DNA of 64,000 bases from JABFSM01 sp963762545 (GTDB lineage: Bacteria; Gemmatimonadota; Gemmatimonadetes; Gemmatimonadales; GWC2-71-9), in the NCBI GenBank assembly GCA_963762545.1, contig CAVXLC010000002.1:62001-126000 (forward strand). Reading direction: 5' to 3'. A program made the position numbers and the translations under genes. Shown piece by piece: positions 1 through 8,181 of this stretch. Position 1 is the first letter of the stretch; every line of letters starts with the position of its first letter. Under the pieces are notes generated by a model that did no database searches, was not told where the DNA came from, and was given only the letters and a program-made list of their open reading frames with translations.

Positions 1-2
1 CG

Positions 3-560
3 GTCCACTGGATCACCGGCAAGGATCTCCCCGACAACGCCTGTGACACCATTCCGGCCCGCCGCTTCGTGGGGCCGGCCTGCGTCATCGACGTGACGGT
101 GGAGGTCGCCAGGAATCCCGACTTCCTGCTGCTGCCCGAGCACGTGGCCGCCTGGGAACAGATCCACGGACGCATTCCGCCCGGCGCGTGGGTGCTGCTC
201 CGCACCGGGTGGAGCCAGCGCACCGATCCCCAGGCCTTTCTCAATGTCGCGAGCGACGGACCCCACAGCCCCGGATTTCACCGGAGCACCTCGGAGCTGC
301 TGGCCCGGGACCGCGACGTCCTGGGCGTGGGCGTGGAGACCGTGGGCACCGACGCGGGGCAGGCCGGGACCTTCGACCCGCCCTTCCCGAATCACGCGAC
401 CATGCACGGGGCGGGGAAGTTCGGGCTCGCCAGCCTGACCAACCTGGACCGGCTGCCGCCCACCGGTGCCGTGGTGATCGCGGCGCCCCTCAAGATCGTG
501 GGCGGCAGCGGCAGCCCCCTCCGGGTGCTGGCGATCGCGCCGGCCGCGCCGCCCCGATAG
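3..560 (+). CDS. Cyclase family protein (kynurenine formamidase-like), 5' end outside window
   Basis: The reading frame is open from the first bases of the window and stops at 558-560, so only the C-terminal 185 residues are present. The fragment has features of the cyclase/arylformamidase family (PF04199): a VLLRTGW strand-turn, a GVGVETVGTDAG segment and a late NHATMHGAGKFG stretch, with a C-terminal GSGSPLRVLA core strand. Family members are metal-dependent hydrolases, for example N-formylkynurenine formamidase. The HxGTHxD metal-binding motif would lie upstream of the window, so the substrate cannot be judged. A GTG at 69 is in frame, but recognisable family sequence continues upstream of it, so it is not the true start. 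Confidence 0.75.
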   Translation, partial: VHWITGKDLPDNACDTIPARRFVGPACVIDVTVEVARNPDFLLLPEHVAAWEQIHGRIPPGAWVLLRTGWSQRTDPQAFLNVASDGPHSPGFHRSTSELLARDRDVLGVGVETVGTDAGQAGTFDPPFPNHATMHGAGKFGLASLTNLDRLPPTGAVVIAAPLKIVGGSGSPLRVLAIAPAAPPR

Positions 561-601
561 CGATACCGCGGATCCAGGCACGCCCACCGCGGCGCCGGGA
601 A

Positions 602-630
602 TTGCCCCGGCTCGCCCCCGCGGGCATATT
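602..630 (+). promoter_or_regulatory. Candidate sigma-70-type promoter for the HTTM pair
   Basis: TTGCCC at 602-607 and CATATT at 625-630 are separated by 17 bases. Each hexamer matches the housekeeping consensus at four of six positions. The TATTTT patch stands out in very G+C-rich DNA. A start near 637 would give a leader of about 24 bases before the ATG at 661. This rests on sequence resemblance only. Confidence 0.35.
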
Positions 631-660
631 TTCGCCGATCCCACCCTTCAAGGCTCCCCC

Positions 661-1080
661 ATGCGCTCGCGCCGGTTCGCCAGCATCCTGATCGCCGGAT
701 ATGTCGCGTTCCAGGTGCTCTTCCCGATCCGCGGGCTGATCGTCGAGAAGTTCGATGCCTGGGGCATGTTCTCCTGGAACATGTACAGCCAGGGCTACGA
801 CTGTGCCGTCAACTACAAGGTGGTGGAGCCGTCCGGCAGCGAGCAGACCGTGGACTTTCGGAAGTTCTTCGTCCTTCCCGACAAGGTGGGCCACGTCCTG
901 AACCGCTCCGCCCTCCCGGTCTTCCACCGGTTCCTCTGCGGCGAGCTCGCCCGCGAGGGGAAGCACGGACGGACCCTGGCCGCGGTCTCCTGCCGGAAGA
1001 ACCGCGTCACGATCGAAACCCTGGTCGACAGCACCGCCGACATCTGCTCGGCGCCCAACTTCGGCGTGATCGCCGGATAG
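661..1080 (+). CDS. Small membrane-anchored protein paired with the HTTM gene
   Basis: A 139-residue protein with one N-terminal hydrophobic segment (about residues 8-25), so probably anchored with its remainder outside the cytoplasm. Around residues 38-50 it carries WGMFSWNMYSQGYDC. The FSWNM part resembles the FSWRM motif found after the transmembrane core of vitamin-K gamma-carboxylase-like proteins. Three further cysteines follow. It lies directly upstream of, and in the same frame as, the HTTM gene, separated only by a TAG at 1078-1080. I infer that the two products act together, possibly as a split carboxylase-like protein. No catalytic residue can be assigned and the family is not named. 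Confidence 0.7.
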   Translation: MRSRRFASILIAGYVAFQVLFPIRGLIVEKFDAWGMFSWNMYSQGYDCAVNYKVVEPSGSEQTVDFRKFFVLPDKVGHVLNRSALPVFHRFLCGELAREGKHGRTLAAVSCRKNRVTIETLVDSTADICSAPNFGVIAG

Positions 1081-1089
1081 GGCCGCCGC

Positions 1090-2079
1090 CTGACCATTCC
1101 CGCGGACGCCGCCCCGAACCGTTGGACCGACCGATGGAACCGGTTCTGGTTTGCCGAGGGGAACCCGCTGAGCCTGGGGGTCTTCCGGGCGGTGTTCGCC
1201 GTCTGCATGGCGTGGGAGCTCCCGTTCACTCGCGCCAACAGCCTCTTCGCCGTCGAGGGCGGCTTTCACCTGCCGTACCTGTCCCTCATCAAGCCGGTCT
1301 CGCCCTACCTCTACCTCGGCATGCACGACCTCCAGTGGGTGTTCCTGCTGCTGCTCGGGCTGGGCATCTACGCGCGGATCTCGGCGGGGGCGCTGCTGGT
1401 GCTGCAGGGGTACATCTTCTTTTCCGACCAGCTCAACTTCCGGAACCATCCCTATTTTTTCCTGCTGGTCCTGCTCCTGCTGACGTGCTCACCCGCGGGA
1501 GAAGCGTTCTCGGTGCCGGCCCTGATCCGGCGGCTGCGGCGCGGCGCCGGGCCGAGCGACCGCACGGCCCCCCTCACCAGCCAGCGGCTGATCCAGCTCC
1601 AGGTGTCGATCGTCTATTTCTACGCCTCGCTGCACAAGATGACGGGAGCGTATTTGACCGGGCGGGTGTTGACCATCATCATGGCGCCCGCCATCGCCAA
1701 CGGGCGGCTGGGGACCATCCTGTCCATCCTGCCGGCCTCGCTCGCGGAGGCGCTCCAGACCGCGGTGGACCGGCCCGCGGTCTGGGCCGTCGCCGCGTGG
1801 AGCACCGTGCTGCTGGAGCTGTCGCTCGCCTTTGCCCTCTGGATCCCCCGGGTGCGGAAGCCCGCCATGATCTTCGGGATCTGCTTCCACCTGAGCATCG
1901 CGATCCTGATGAACATCGACACCTTCTCCGCCGCGATGATCGGGTCCTACCTGCTGTTCCTCGATCCCGAAACCCTGCCTCGGCTCTTCGGCCGGATGGC
2001 ATCCGGCCCGGCCGGCGCCCCCGCCCCGGCCCCGGCGCCGACAGCTGCCAAGCTCAAACGTCGTCCGAAGCGTCGGTAA
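1090..2079 (+). CDS. HTTM domain membrane protein (vitamin K-dependent gamma-carboxylase-like)
   Basis: Multi-pass membrane protein. The N-terminal run NRFWFAEGNPLSLGVFR, followed by helices and a mid-protein FYASLHKMTGAYL segment, is typical of the HTTM (horizontally transferred transmembrane) domain of gamma-carboxylase-like proteins. The conserved start of the domain lies upstream of the first GTG (1192). No ATG, GTG or TTG exists in frame between the preceding stop (1078-1080) and that region. The best start is CTG at 1090, with GGATAGGG a few bases upstream; readthrough of the upstream TAG or a sequence error are alternatives. The large lumenal domain of true carboxylases is absent. The 3' end overlaps the convergent cysK gene by 26 bp. 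Confidence 0.75.
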   Translation: MTIPADAAPNRWTDRWNRFWFAEGNPLSLGVFRAVFAVCMAWELPFTRANSLFAVEGGFHLPYLSLIKPVSPYLYLGMHDLQWVFLLLLGLGIYARISAGALLVLQGYIFFSDQLNFRNHPYFFLLVLLLLTCSPAGEAFSVPALIRRLRRGAGPSDRTAPLTSQRLIQLQVSIVYFYASLHKMTGAYLTGRVLTIIMAPAIANGRLGTILSILPASLAEALQTAVDRPAVWAVAAWSTVLLELSLAFALWIPRVRKPAMIFGICFHLSIAILMNIDTFSAAMIGSYLLFLDPETLPRLFGRMASGPAGAPAPAPAPTAAKLKRRPKRR

Positions 2080-2992
2080 TCCCCTCGAAGAGCACGGTGG
2101 ACAGGTAGCGCTCGCCGGTATCGGGGAGTATCGCCAGGATGTGGCTCCCCGCCTCGGCGTCGGCGGCCACCCGGAGCGCCGCGGCAAAGGTGCCGCCGGC
2201 CGAGATGCCGCAGAAGATTCCCTCCCGCGTGGCCAGCTTCCGGGAGCAGTCCACCGATTCGGCGTCGGTCACCGTGATCACCCGGTCGATCACCGTCCGG
2301 TCCAGCACCTGGGGAATGAAGTCGGGCGTCCACCCCTGGATCTTGTGCGGCTGCCACTCCTTGCCCTCCAGGAGCGCCGCGCTCGCCGGCTCCGCGACCA
2401 CCACCTTGATGCCGGGCCGGGCGGCCTTCAGCACCTGGCCCGCGCCGGTCACGGTGCCGCCGGTGCCGTAGCCGGAGACGAAATAGTCGAGCCGGCTGTC
2501 CGCGAAGTCGCGCAGGATTTCCGGCCCGGTGGTCTGGCGGTGGTAGGCCGGATTGGCCTCGTTCTCGAATTGCCGGGCCAGGAACCAGCCATGCTTCCGG
2601 GCCAGCTCCTCCGCCTGCTTGACCATGCCCGAGGCGCGCAGCGCGGCCGGACTCAGCACCACCTTGGCGCCCAGGAACTTCATCAGCCGGCGCCGCTCCA
2701 CCGAGAAGGAATCCGCCATCACCGCCACGAAGGGATAGCCCCGCGCCGCGCAGACCATCGCCAGGGCGATACCGGTATTGCCCGAGGTCGCCTCGATCAC
2801 CGTCTGGCCCGGCTTGAGCAGGCCCTTCTGCTCGGCGTCATGGATGATGGCCCACGCCAGGCGGTCCTTGACCGACCCCATGGGGTTGAACGCCTCGAGC
2901 TTCACGTACAGGTGAACGCCGGCCGGCGCGAGGTGGTTGATGCGGACGACCGGGGTGTTGCCGATGGTCGAGATGATGCTGTCGTGGATCAT
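2054..2992 (-). CDS. cysK: Cysteine synthase A (O-acetylserine sulfhydrylase)
   Basis: A 312-residue PLP enzyme of the fold-type II family. It makes L-cysteine from O-acetylserine and sulfide in the cytoplasm. The family signature is complete: NTPVVRI near the N terminus, the PLP lysine in SVKDR (K42), TSGNTG at 69-74 for substrate binding, a glycine loop GTGGT that binds the PLP phosphate, and GISAGG near the C terminus. The ATG at 2992 is chosen because upstream codons read through low-complexity repeat DNA. The gene stands alone, with the repeat tract upstream and an overlapping convergent neighbour downstream. Cystathionine beta-synthase-like activity is possible, but length and motifs favour CysK. 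Confidence 0.93.
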   Translation of the reverse strand: MIHDSIISTIGNTPVVRINHLAPAGVHLYVKLEAFNPMGSVKDRLAWAIIHDAEQKGLLKPGQTVIEATSGNTGIALAMVCAARGYPFVAVMADSFSVERRRLMKFLGAKVVLSPAALRASGMVKQAEELARKHGWFLARQFENEANPAYHRQTTGPEILRDFADSRLDYFVSGYGTGGTVTGAGQVLKAARPGIKVVVAEPASAALLEGKEWQPHKIQGWTPDFIPQVLDRTVIDRVITVTDAESVDCSRKLATREGIFCGISAGGTFAAALRVAADAEAGSHILAILPDTGERYLSTVLFEGITDASDDV

Positions 2993-3097
2993 GGTGGCTC
3001 GGGGGGCAGAAGGCTGGGAGGCTAAAAGGCCAGGAGGCCAAGAGGCTAGGAGGCTAAGCGGCAACGCCGTCACGACGCAAGGACGCACGGACGCAGG

Positions 3098-3136
3098 AGG
3101 ACGGGAGGACGGGAGGACGGGAGGACGGGAGGACCC
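3098..3136. repeat. Octamer tandem repeat, locus 1 (unit AGGACGGG)
   Basis: Four exact copies of the 8-base unit AGGACGGG at 3098-3129, followed by a partial copy. The reverse complement is the same unit (rotated CTCCCGTC) found at 8031-8090 and 51121-51197. The tract sits in the 207-bp gap between the peroxidase stop and the cysK start. A looser purine repeat (blocks like GGAGGCTA and GGCCA) occupies about 3003-3058 just before it. Confidence 0.9.
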
Positions 3137-3156
3137 TGGTCCCTCCCCCCTCCCCC

Positions 3157-3198
3157 CTCCCTCCTCCCTCCTCCCTCCTCCCTCCTCCCTCCTCCCTC
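3157..3198. repeat. Heptamer tandem repeat CTCCCTC, six copies
   Basis: Six exact head-to-tail copies of CTCCCTC end two bases before the peroxidase stop codon. The unit equals the dispersed octamer CTCCCGTC minus its G, so the two tracts may share an origin. The strand asymmetry is extreme (all pyrimidine on the plus strand). Confidence 0.9.
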
Positions 3199-3199
3199 T

Positions 3200-4573
3200 C
3201 TACGGCCTATCGATCGGCAGCCCGCTCGGCACCCGCCTCGGCACCGTGGGCCGAAGGTCCCGCGCCCGGGGATCGGTCAGCGCGCCCATGAACGTGGTGA
3301 GCTGATCCACGATGGTTTCGGTCAGCACCACGCCATTCAGGATGGTGTCCCGCGTGGCGAGGATCGCGTCGGCGTTGGCCACCAGGCTGTTGCGCAGCAG
3401 GGGTTCCAGCCCGTTGACGTCGAAGTTCCGGAGCTTGAGATCCGACTCGCTGTAGTGGCCGATGAAGCTGCGGAGCCCGGTAAAGGCGCCGTCATGGCCG
3501 TAGGGACCCGTCAGCTCGACGTTGCGCAGCGGCGTGGTCCGGAAGCGATACTGGTCCACCGCCTGTCCGCTCACATTCATGCGCCCGAAATCGTCCAGTC
3601 CGCCGGTCCCGTTTCCCTTGCCGGGTCCGAACTGGGCCAGCGCCACGTTGTGGAACCCGTTGTCGGTGAAGGCCGGTCCGTTGTGGCACAGCGAGCAGCG
3701 AATCGACAGAAAGGTCTGCGCGCCGGCCAGCTGCTCGGCCGACATGGCGCGATCGTCGCCCGCGAGGAAACGGTCCCACGGCGCGTTGATGAACGAAAAC
3801 TGGTCCACCAGGAACCCGCCGATGGCGTTGGAGGCATGGGCAAAGGACATCTGCTCGAACCGGGTGCCCGGATAGGCGGCCTCGAACATCCTCCGGTACT
3901 CCGGAATCCTGCCCAGCCGCCGCATCAGCCCCCGCCAGATCGCCTGGTTATCGCTGTCCGGGATCAGCGCGAGCTCGTTGCCGCTCTGGCCCCGCATCTC
4001 CTCCCGCGACGTGACCGGGAAGAGCCCCAGCGCCGAGACCGGGCCGAACTCGAGCACCCGGGTCATGGCCGGGGTCAGGGCGTCGCCGGCCGGGGTGTGG
4101 AACTTCCCGTGATCGACCGTCACCCGCCCATCCCAGAAGAGCGACGTGAGGGCGGTCAGATTGAAGAGCGATGGCGCGTTCCGCGGGATGAAGGCATTGG
4201 TCGGGTGAACCCGGGTCGGGCCCAGCCCGGTGGCGCCCTGCCCGATCGACAGCGACCGCGCGTCTCCGGTGGCAAAGGCCGGGAGATGGCAGGTCATGCA
4301 GGAGATATCCCGGTTGCCGCTCAGGATCTTGTCGAACGCCAGCGCCTGCCCCAGCCGGACCAGGGTCGGCCGCACCCAGGGCGGCCGCGCCATCGGGCCG
4401 ATGCCCCGCTGCGCCGCGAGCTGGCGAACCAGCGGGGCCAGGCTGCTGGGGGGGGCGCTGCTGGACCGATGGGCCAGCGGGGAGGGGCCGGTCGGTTGCT
4501 GGTCCTGGCCGCACGCGATAAGGATGACCAGGGTGGCCGCCGGCAGGAGGCGACGCAGATTCTTGCAGGGCAT
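3200..4573 (-). CDS. Di-heme cytochrome c peroxidase / MauG-family lipoprotein
   Basis: A 457-residue exported protein. The ATG at 4573 gives a hydrophobic signal with a lipobox ending at C21 (ILIAC), so it is probably a lipoprotein. Two c-type heme sites are visible, CMTCH at 92-96 and CSLCH at 293-297, spaced as in bacterial di-heme peroxidases and MauG relatives. Other family features are SLFWDGR around 144-150 and TTPLRNVELTGPYGHDG near residue 370. The usual role is peroxide reduction or heme-catalysed oxidation in the periplasm; the electron donor is unknown. It diverges from the sigma factor gene at 4665 with 91 bp between starts. The stop abuts the heptamer repeat. Confidence 0.88.
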   Translation of the reverse strand: MPCKNLRRLLPAATLVILIACGQDQQPTGPSPLAHRSSSAPPSSLAPLVRQLAAQRGIGPMARPPWVRPTLVRLGQALAFDKILSGNRDISCMTCHLPAFATGDARSLSIGQGATGLGPTRVHPTNAFIPRNAPSLFNLTALTSLFWDGRVTVDHGKFHTPAGDALTPAMTRVLEFGPVSALGLFPVTSREEMRGQSGNELALIPDSDNQAIWRGLMRRLGRIPEYRRMFEAAYPGTRFEQMSFAHASNAIGGFLVDQFSFINAPWDRFLAGDDRAMSAEQLAGAQTFLSIRCSLCHNGPAFTDNGFHNVALAQFGPGKGNGTGGLDDFGRMNVSGQAVDQYRFRTTPLRNVELTGPYGHDGAFTGLRSFIGHYSESDLKLRNFDVNGLEPLLRNSLVANADAILATRDTILNGVVLTETIVDQLTTFMGALTDPRARDLRPTVPRRVPSGLPIDRP

Positions 4574-4664
4574 TGTAGACCTCGCAGTCGGAAGCGATAC
4601 TCTTCGGTCATATGGTAGATCGGAATGGGGCGGGGAAACCCGACAGCGCTCCCGTGGAGCGGCC

Positions 4665-5231
4665 GTGCTGAGCGCTCCGGTCACCGACCTGATGCGCGGT
4701 GCCGACGGGGGCGATCGCTCCGCGGCGGAGGAGCTGTTCGCCGCCCTCTACCGCGAGCTCCATACCCTGGCCGAGCATCATCTGCGCCGGAACAGCGCGG
4801 AGTTCAGCCTGACCGCCACCAGCCTCCTGCACGAGACCTACCTCAGCCTGGCCGATCGGGAGCGGGCCAGCTTTCCCGATGAAGCCCGCTTCATGGCCTA
4901 TGCGTCGAAAGCAATGCGCGGCCTGATCATCGACTACTCCCGGGCCCGGCGGGCCAAGAAGCGCGGCGGGGAATTCGAGATCACCGGACTCGGCGGCGCG
5001 GAGCCGCCCGCGCCGGACCGGACCGAGGAAGATCAGCTCGACCGGATCGGCCGGGGCCTCGACGCCCTCGGCGCCATCGACCCCGCGCTGGCGCAGCTGG
5101 TGGATCTCCATTTCTTCTGCGGACTCCCGTTCGTCGAAATCGCCACGCTGCGCGGCGTGTCCGATCGGACGGTGCAGCGGGATTGGAGAAAGGCCCGCAT
5201 GCTGCTGCAACGGCTGGCGACCGAACCGTGA
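4665..5231 (+). CDS. ECF RNA polymerase sigma factor (TIGR02999-like), module 1
   Basis: A 188-residue sigma factor. Region 2 is visible as YRELHTLAEHHLRR followed by LLHETYLSL and a FMAYASKAMRGLIIDYSR stretch. Region 4 ends in a helix-turn-helix, VEIATLRGVSDRTVQRDW. This pattern fits the ECF subgroup of TIGR02999, commonly next to Ser/Thr kinases. The GTG at 4665 is preferred because VTDLMRGADGGD aligns with the usual N terminus; an internal ATG at 4692 would remove it. The kinase gene follows after 59 bp. No anti-sigma gene is present, so control by phosphorylation from the neighbouring kinase is a reasonable inference. Confidence 0.9.
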   Translation: MLSAPVTDLMRGADGGDRSAAEELFAALYRELHTLAEHHLRRNSAEFSLTATSLLHETYLSLADRERASFPDEARFMAYASKAMRGLIIDYSRARRAKKRGGEFEITGLGGAEPPAPDRTEEDQLDRIGRGLDALGAIDPALAQLVDLHFFCGLPFVEIATLRGVSDRTVQRDWRKARMLLQRLATEP

Positions 5232-5290
5232 TGTCGGGTCGCCTCCCGGAATTCCGATGTAGCCGGTAGAACGCCACCTCCGGAGCCACG

Positions 5291-8023
5291 ATGGCGGCAA
5301 TGAGCCGGGAACAATGGGCGGTGCTCGAGCCCCTGCTGGATCAGCTGCTCGAGCTTGCCGAGGAGGAGCGCCCCGCCTGGCTGCTCGACCTGCGGGCCCG
5401 GACCCCCGCGCTCGCCGACCAGCTCGAGGCCCTGCTGGCCGCCGACCTGAGCTCCGACAGCGACCTCCTGGCCGGCCAGCCCCTCGTGCCCCCGCTCGCC
5501 GCGGCCGAGAACCTGGCCGGGCAGACCATCGGGCACTACACCCTGATCCGGCCCATCGGGCATGGCGGGATGGGGACGGTCTGGCTGGGGCGCCGCAACG
5601 ACGGCCGCTTCGAGGGGGAGGTGGCCATCAAGCTGCTCAACCTCGCCCTGGTCGGCCGGGCCGGCGAGGAGCGGTTTGCCCAGGAAGGCAACGTCCTCTC
5701 CCGGCTCACCCATCCCAACATCGCCCGCCTGCTCGACGCCGGCGTCACCCCCGGTGACCAGCCGTATCTGGTGCTCGAATTCGTGGACGGACTGCGGATC
5801 GACGAGTTCGTCAACCGGAATCGCTACCCGGTGGACCGGCGGATCGAGCTGTTCCTCGCGGTGCTGGACGGCGTGGCCAGCGCCCATGCCAACCTGATCG
5901 TGCACCGGGACATCAAGCCCTCCAACATCATGGTGACCTCGGCCGGGAGCGTGAAGCTCCTGGATTTCGGCATCGCCAAGATGCTGACCGAGGGGCGGCC
6001 GACCGCCGGCCCCTCGGACATCACCGCGCACGACGGCCGGGCCCTCACCCCGGAATTCGCCGCGCCGGAACAGATCCGGGGCGAGCCGGTGTCCACCGCC
6101 ACCGATGTCTATTCGCTCGGCGTGCTGCTCTACATCCTGCTGGGCGGAAGCCACCCGACCGGCGAAGGATGCCACACCCCGGTGGAGTTCCTCCACGCCG
6201 CGGTGGACACCGAGCCGTCCCGGCTTTCCGATGCGGTGATCACCGCGGGCGCCAAGACCCGGGAAGAGCTCGAGCGGATCGCGGCCGCGCGCGGCGCCAC
6301 ACCGGAGCGGCTCAAGCGGCTTTTCCTGGGAGACCTGGACAACATCCTGGCCAAGGCGCTGAAGAAACATCCGGCGGAGCGCTATCAGACCGTCGCCGCC
6401 TTCGCCGATGATCTCAAGCGGTATCTCAGCCACCAGCCGGTGAGCGCCCGCCCCGACTCGTTCGCCTACCGGGCCCGCAAGTTCGTCCGGCGCAACCGGG
6501 TGACCGTCATCGCCGCCGCCATTGCGCTGCTGTCCCTGCTCGGCGGGACCACGGTGGCCGTGCGGCAGCTTCAGGTGGCCCGGAAGGAGCGCGACCGCGC
6601 CGCGGCCGCGCTCCGGCGCAGCCAGGCATCCACCGCCTTCGAGAGCCTGCTCTTCCGGCTGATCGAGCCGGGCGGCGACCCGCTGACCTATCGCCAGCTG
6701 ATGGACAAGGGCCGGACGGCACTGGAAAAGCACTTCCGCTCCGATCCGCTCAGCATGATCCAGGTGCGGCTCCAGTTCGCCCAGAATTACCTCCGCCAGA
6801 ACGAGCCGCTGTCGGCCGATACCGTGCTCCGGCAAGCGGTGGCCATCGCCGACTCGATCAAGGATCCGCAGTGGCAGGCCCGGACCCGGTGCGACCTGGT
6901 GCTCGCCTACGTCAAGCGGAACATCGCCGATAGCTCCGCCGTGCTGGTGAAGGAGGCGCGGACCTACTTCCAGCGAGTGCGGGCCCCCGAGGAGGACACC
7001 GAGAATTTCTGCGACAGCGCCGACGCCGGCGCCCTGATGACCGCCCGGCAATTCGATTCCGCCGCCGTCTTCTATGGACGCATCGCGGACCGGATCCGGG
7101 CCAGCGGCGATACCCTGCAGCCCAACTACTCCTACGCACTCAACGACTACGCCCGGGCGCTCTACGCCGCCCGGCGGGTCCGCGCCATCGAGCCGATCAT
7201 GCGCCGGACCCTGGCAATGGTCCGGTCCGGCACGTCGGCCGATCCCCGGGCGGTCGCCATCGTGCGCTACAACGTCAGTGCCCTCTACGAAGCCCTGGGC
7301 GAGTTTCTCGGCCGCCTCCAGTTCTTCCGCGAGGAGCTGGCGCAAACGCCGGATCCGGACGCGCTGCTCCAGTTCGAGTACGCCAGTGTGCTCGACATGC
7401 TCGATCAGCCTGATTCGGCGGCGGCCTGGTATCGGCTGGCGCTGGGGCGGGGGGAGGTGCTGGAGGGGTACCGCCAATGCCTGGCGCACCTGCGCCTGGC
7501 CCGCATCACCCGGCGGGGCGGACACCCCCAGGACGCCGCCCCCCACCTGCGGGCGGCAACGACCGTCTGCGGCCCCTGGGAGAAGACCCCCTGGATTCAC
7601 GGCGTGCGCACCGCCGACGCGCTGGCCTCTCCGGAATTCCGTGAGCCGGCCGTCGGCCTAGCCGGGCGGGTCGAGCGAGCCCTCGACTCGGCGGGCTACA
7701 CCCCCGCCACCGTCTCGCGCTACATCATCGAGCCGCTCGGCGCGGGGGCCCTGGTCCTGCTCCAGGCCGGCGACTACGCCGGCGCCGAGCACTACGGCGC
7801 GGAGATCGTGCGGGTGGCCCAGCTCGACTCGCTCACCCTGACCCGGAGCGGCCACGTGGGCCTGGGACTCCTCCTTGAGGCCCGCGCCGAGGCGGGCCTG
7901 GGCCACGCCGCCGCGGCGAAGGACCTGGCGGCGCGCTCGATCCCCCCTCTCACCTTCGGGCTGGGGAAGGATCATTCACTGACCCGCTCCGCCGTGGCGC
8001 TCCGGGACTCCCTGGGACACTGA
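5291..8023 (+). CDS. Membrane Ser/Thr protein kinase with C-terminal TPR-like region, module 1
   Basis: A 910-residue protein. A helical N-terminal segment (1-75) precedes a Hanks-type kinase domain: glycine loop GHGGMG (90-95), VAIK lysine K114, catalytic HRD at 205-207 in HRDIKPSN, DFG at 225-227, and AAPEQ in the activation loop. All catalytic residues are present, so it should be active. One transmembrane helix follows (about 403-425). The remaining 480 residues are helical and TPR-like and probably lie outside the cytoplasm as a sensor or scaffold. GGAG sits six bases before the ATG. It is probably co-transcribed with the upstream ECF sigma gene. Confidence 0.92.
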   Translation: MAAMSREQWAVLEPLLDQLLELAEEERPAWLLDLRARTPALADQLEALLAADLSSDSDLLAGQPLVPPLAAAENLAGQTIGHYTLIRPIGHGGMGTVWLGRRNDGRFEGEVAIKLLNLALVGRAGEERFAQEGNVLSRLTHPNIARLLDAGVTPGDQPYLVLEFVDGLRIDEFVNRNRYPVDRRIELFLAVLDGVASAHANLIVHRDIKPSNIMVTSAGSVKLLDFGIAKMLTEGRPTAGPSDITAHDGRALTPEFAAPEQIRGEPVSTATDVYSLGVLLYILLGGSHPTGEGCHTPVEFLHAAVDTEPSRLSDAVITAGAKTREELERIAAARGATPERLKRLFLGDLDNILAKALKKHPAERYQTVAAFADDLKRYLSHQPVSARPDSFAYRARKFVRRNRVTVIAAAIALLSLLGGTTVAVRQLQVARKERDRAAAALRRSQASTAFESLLFRLIEPGGDPLTYRQLMDKGRTALEKHFRSDPLSMIQVRLQFAQNYLRQNEPLSADTVLRQAVAIADSIKDPQWQARTRCDLVLAYVKRNIADSSAVLVKEARTYFQRVRAPEEDTENFCDSADAGALMTARQFDSAAVFYGRIADRIRASGDTLQPNYSYALNDYARALYAARRVRAIEPIMRRTLAMVRSGTSADPRAVAIVRYNVSALYEALGEFLGRLQFFREELAQTPDPDALLQFEYASVLDMLDQPDSAAAWYRLALGRGEVLEGYRQCLAHLRLARITRRGGHPQDAAPHLRAATTVCGPWEKTPWIHGVRTADALASPEFREPAVGLAGRVERALDSAGYTPATVSRYIIEPLGAGALVLLQAGDYAGAEHYGAEIVRVAQLDSLTLTRSGHVGLGLLLEARAEAGLGHAAAAKDLAARSIPPLTFGLGKDHSLTRSAVALRDSLGH

Positions 8024-8030
8024 GGCCCGC

Positions 8031-8090
8031 CTCCCGTCCTCCCGTCCTCCCGTCATCCCGTCCTCCCGTCCTCCCGTCCTCCCGTCCTCC
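8031..8090. repeat. Octamer tandem repeat, locus 2 (unit CTCCCGTC)
   Basis: Seven copies plus a half copy of CTCCCGTC fill 8031-8090 exactly. Only the fourth copy differs (A for C at its first base). The tract begins seven bases after the kinase stop codon and ends about 90 bp before the next gene. The same unit occurs at 3098-3136 and 51121-51197. Confidence 0.95.
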
Positions 8091-8181
8091 ATGACGGTTT
8101 CTCGCCGATTCCCGCGCAATGCCGTGTGTCGAGGGGCTCCGCCCCGGTCGGTTCGGCACTCCCTCCCCAAAGGACGTCACC

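Noticed and set aside
5033..7600. Long minus-strand open frame opposite kinase 1
   Set aside because: Shadow of the kinase gene, whose motifs are all present on the plus strand.
8031..8090. Octamer array considered as a CRISPR or REP-like array
   Set aside because: Unit is only 8 bases, with no spacers and no cas genes; it is a simple microsatellite.
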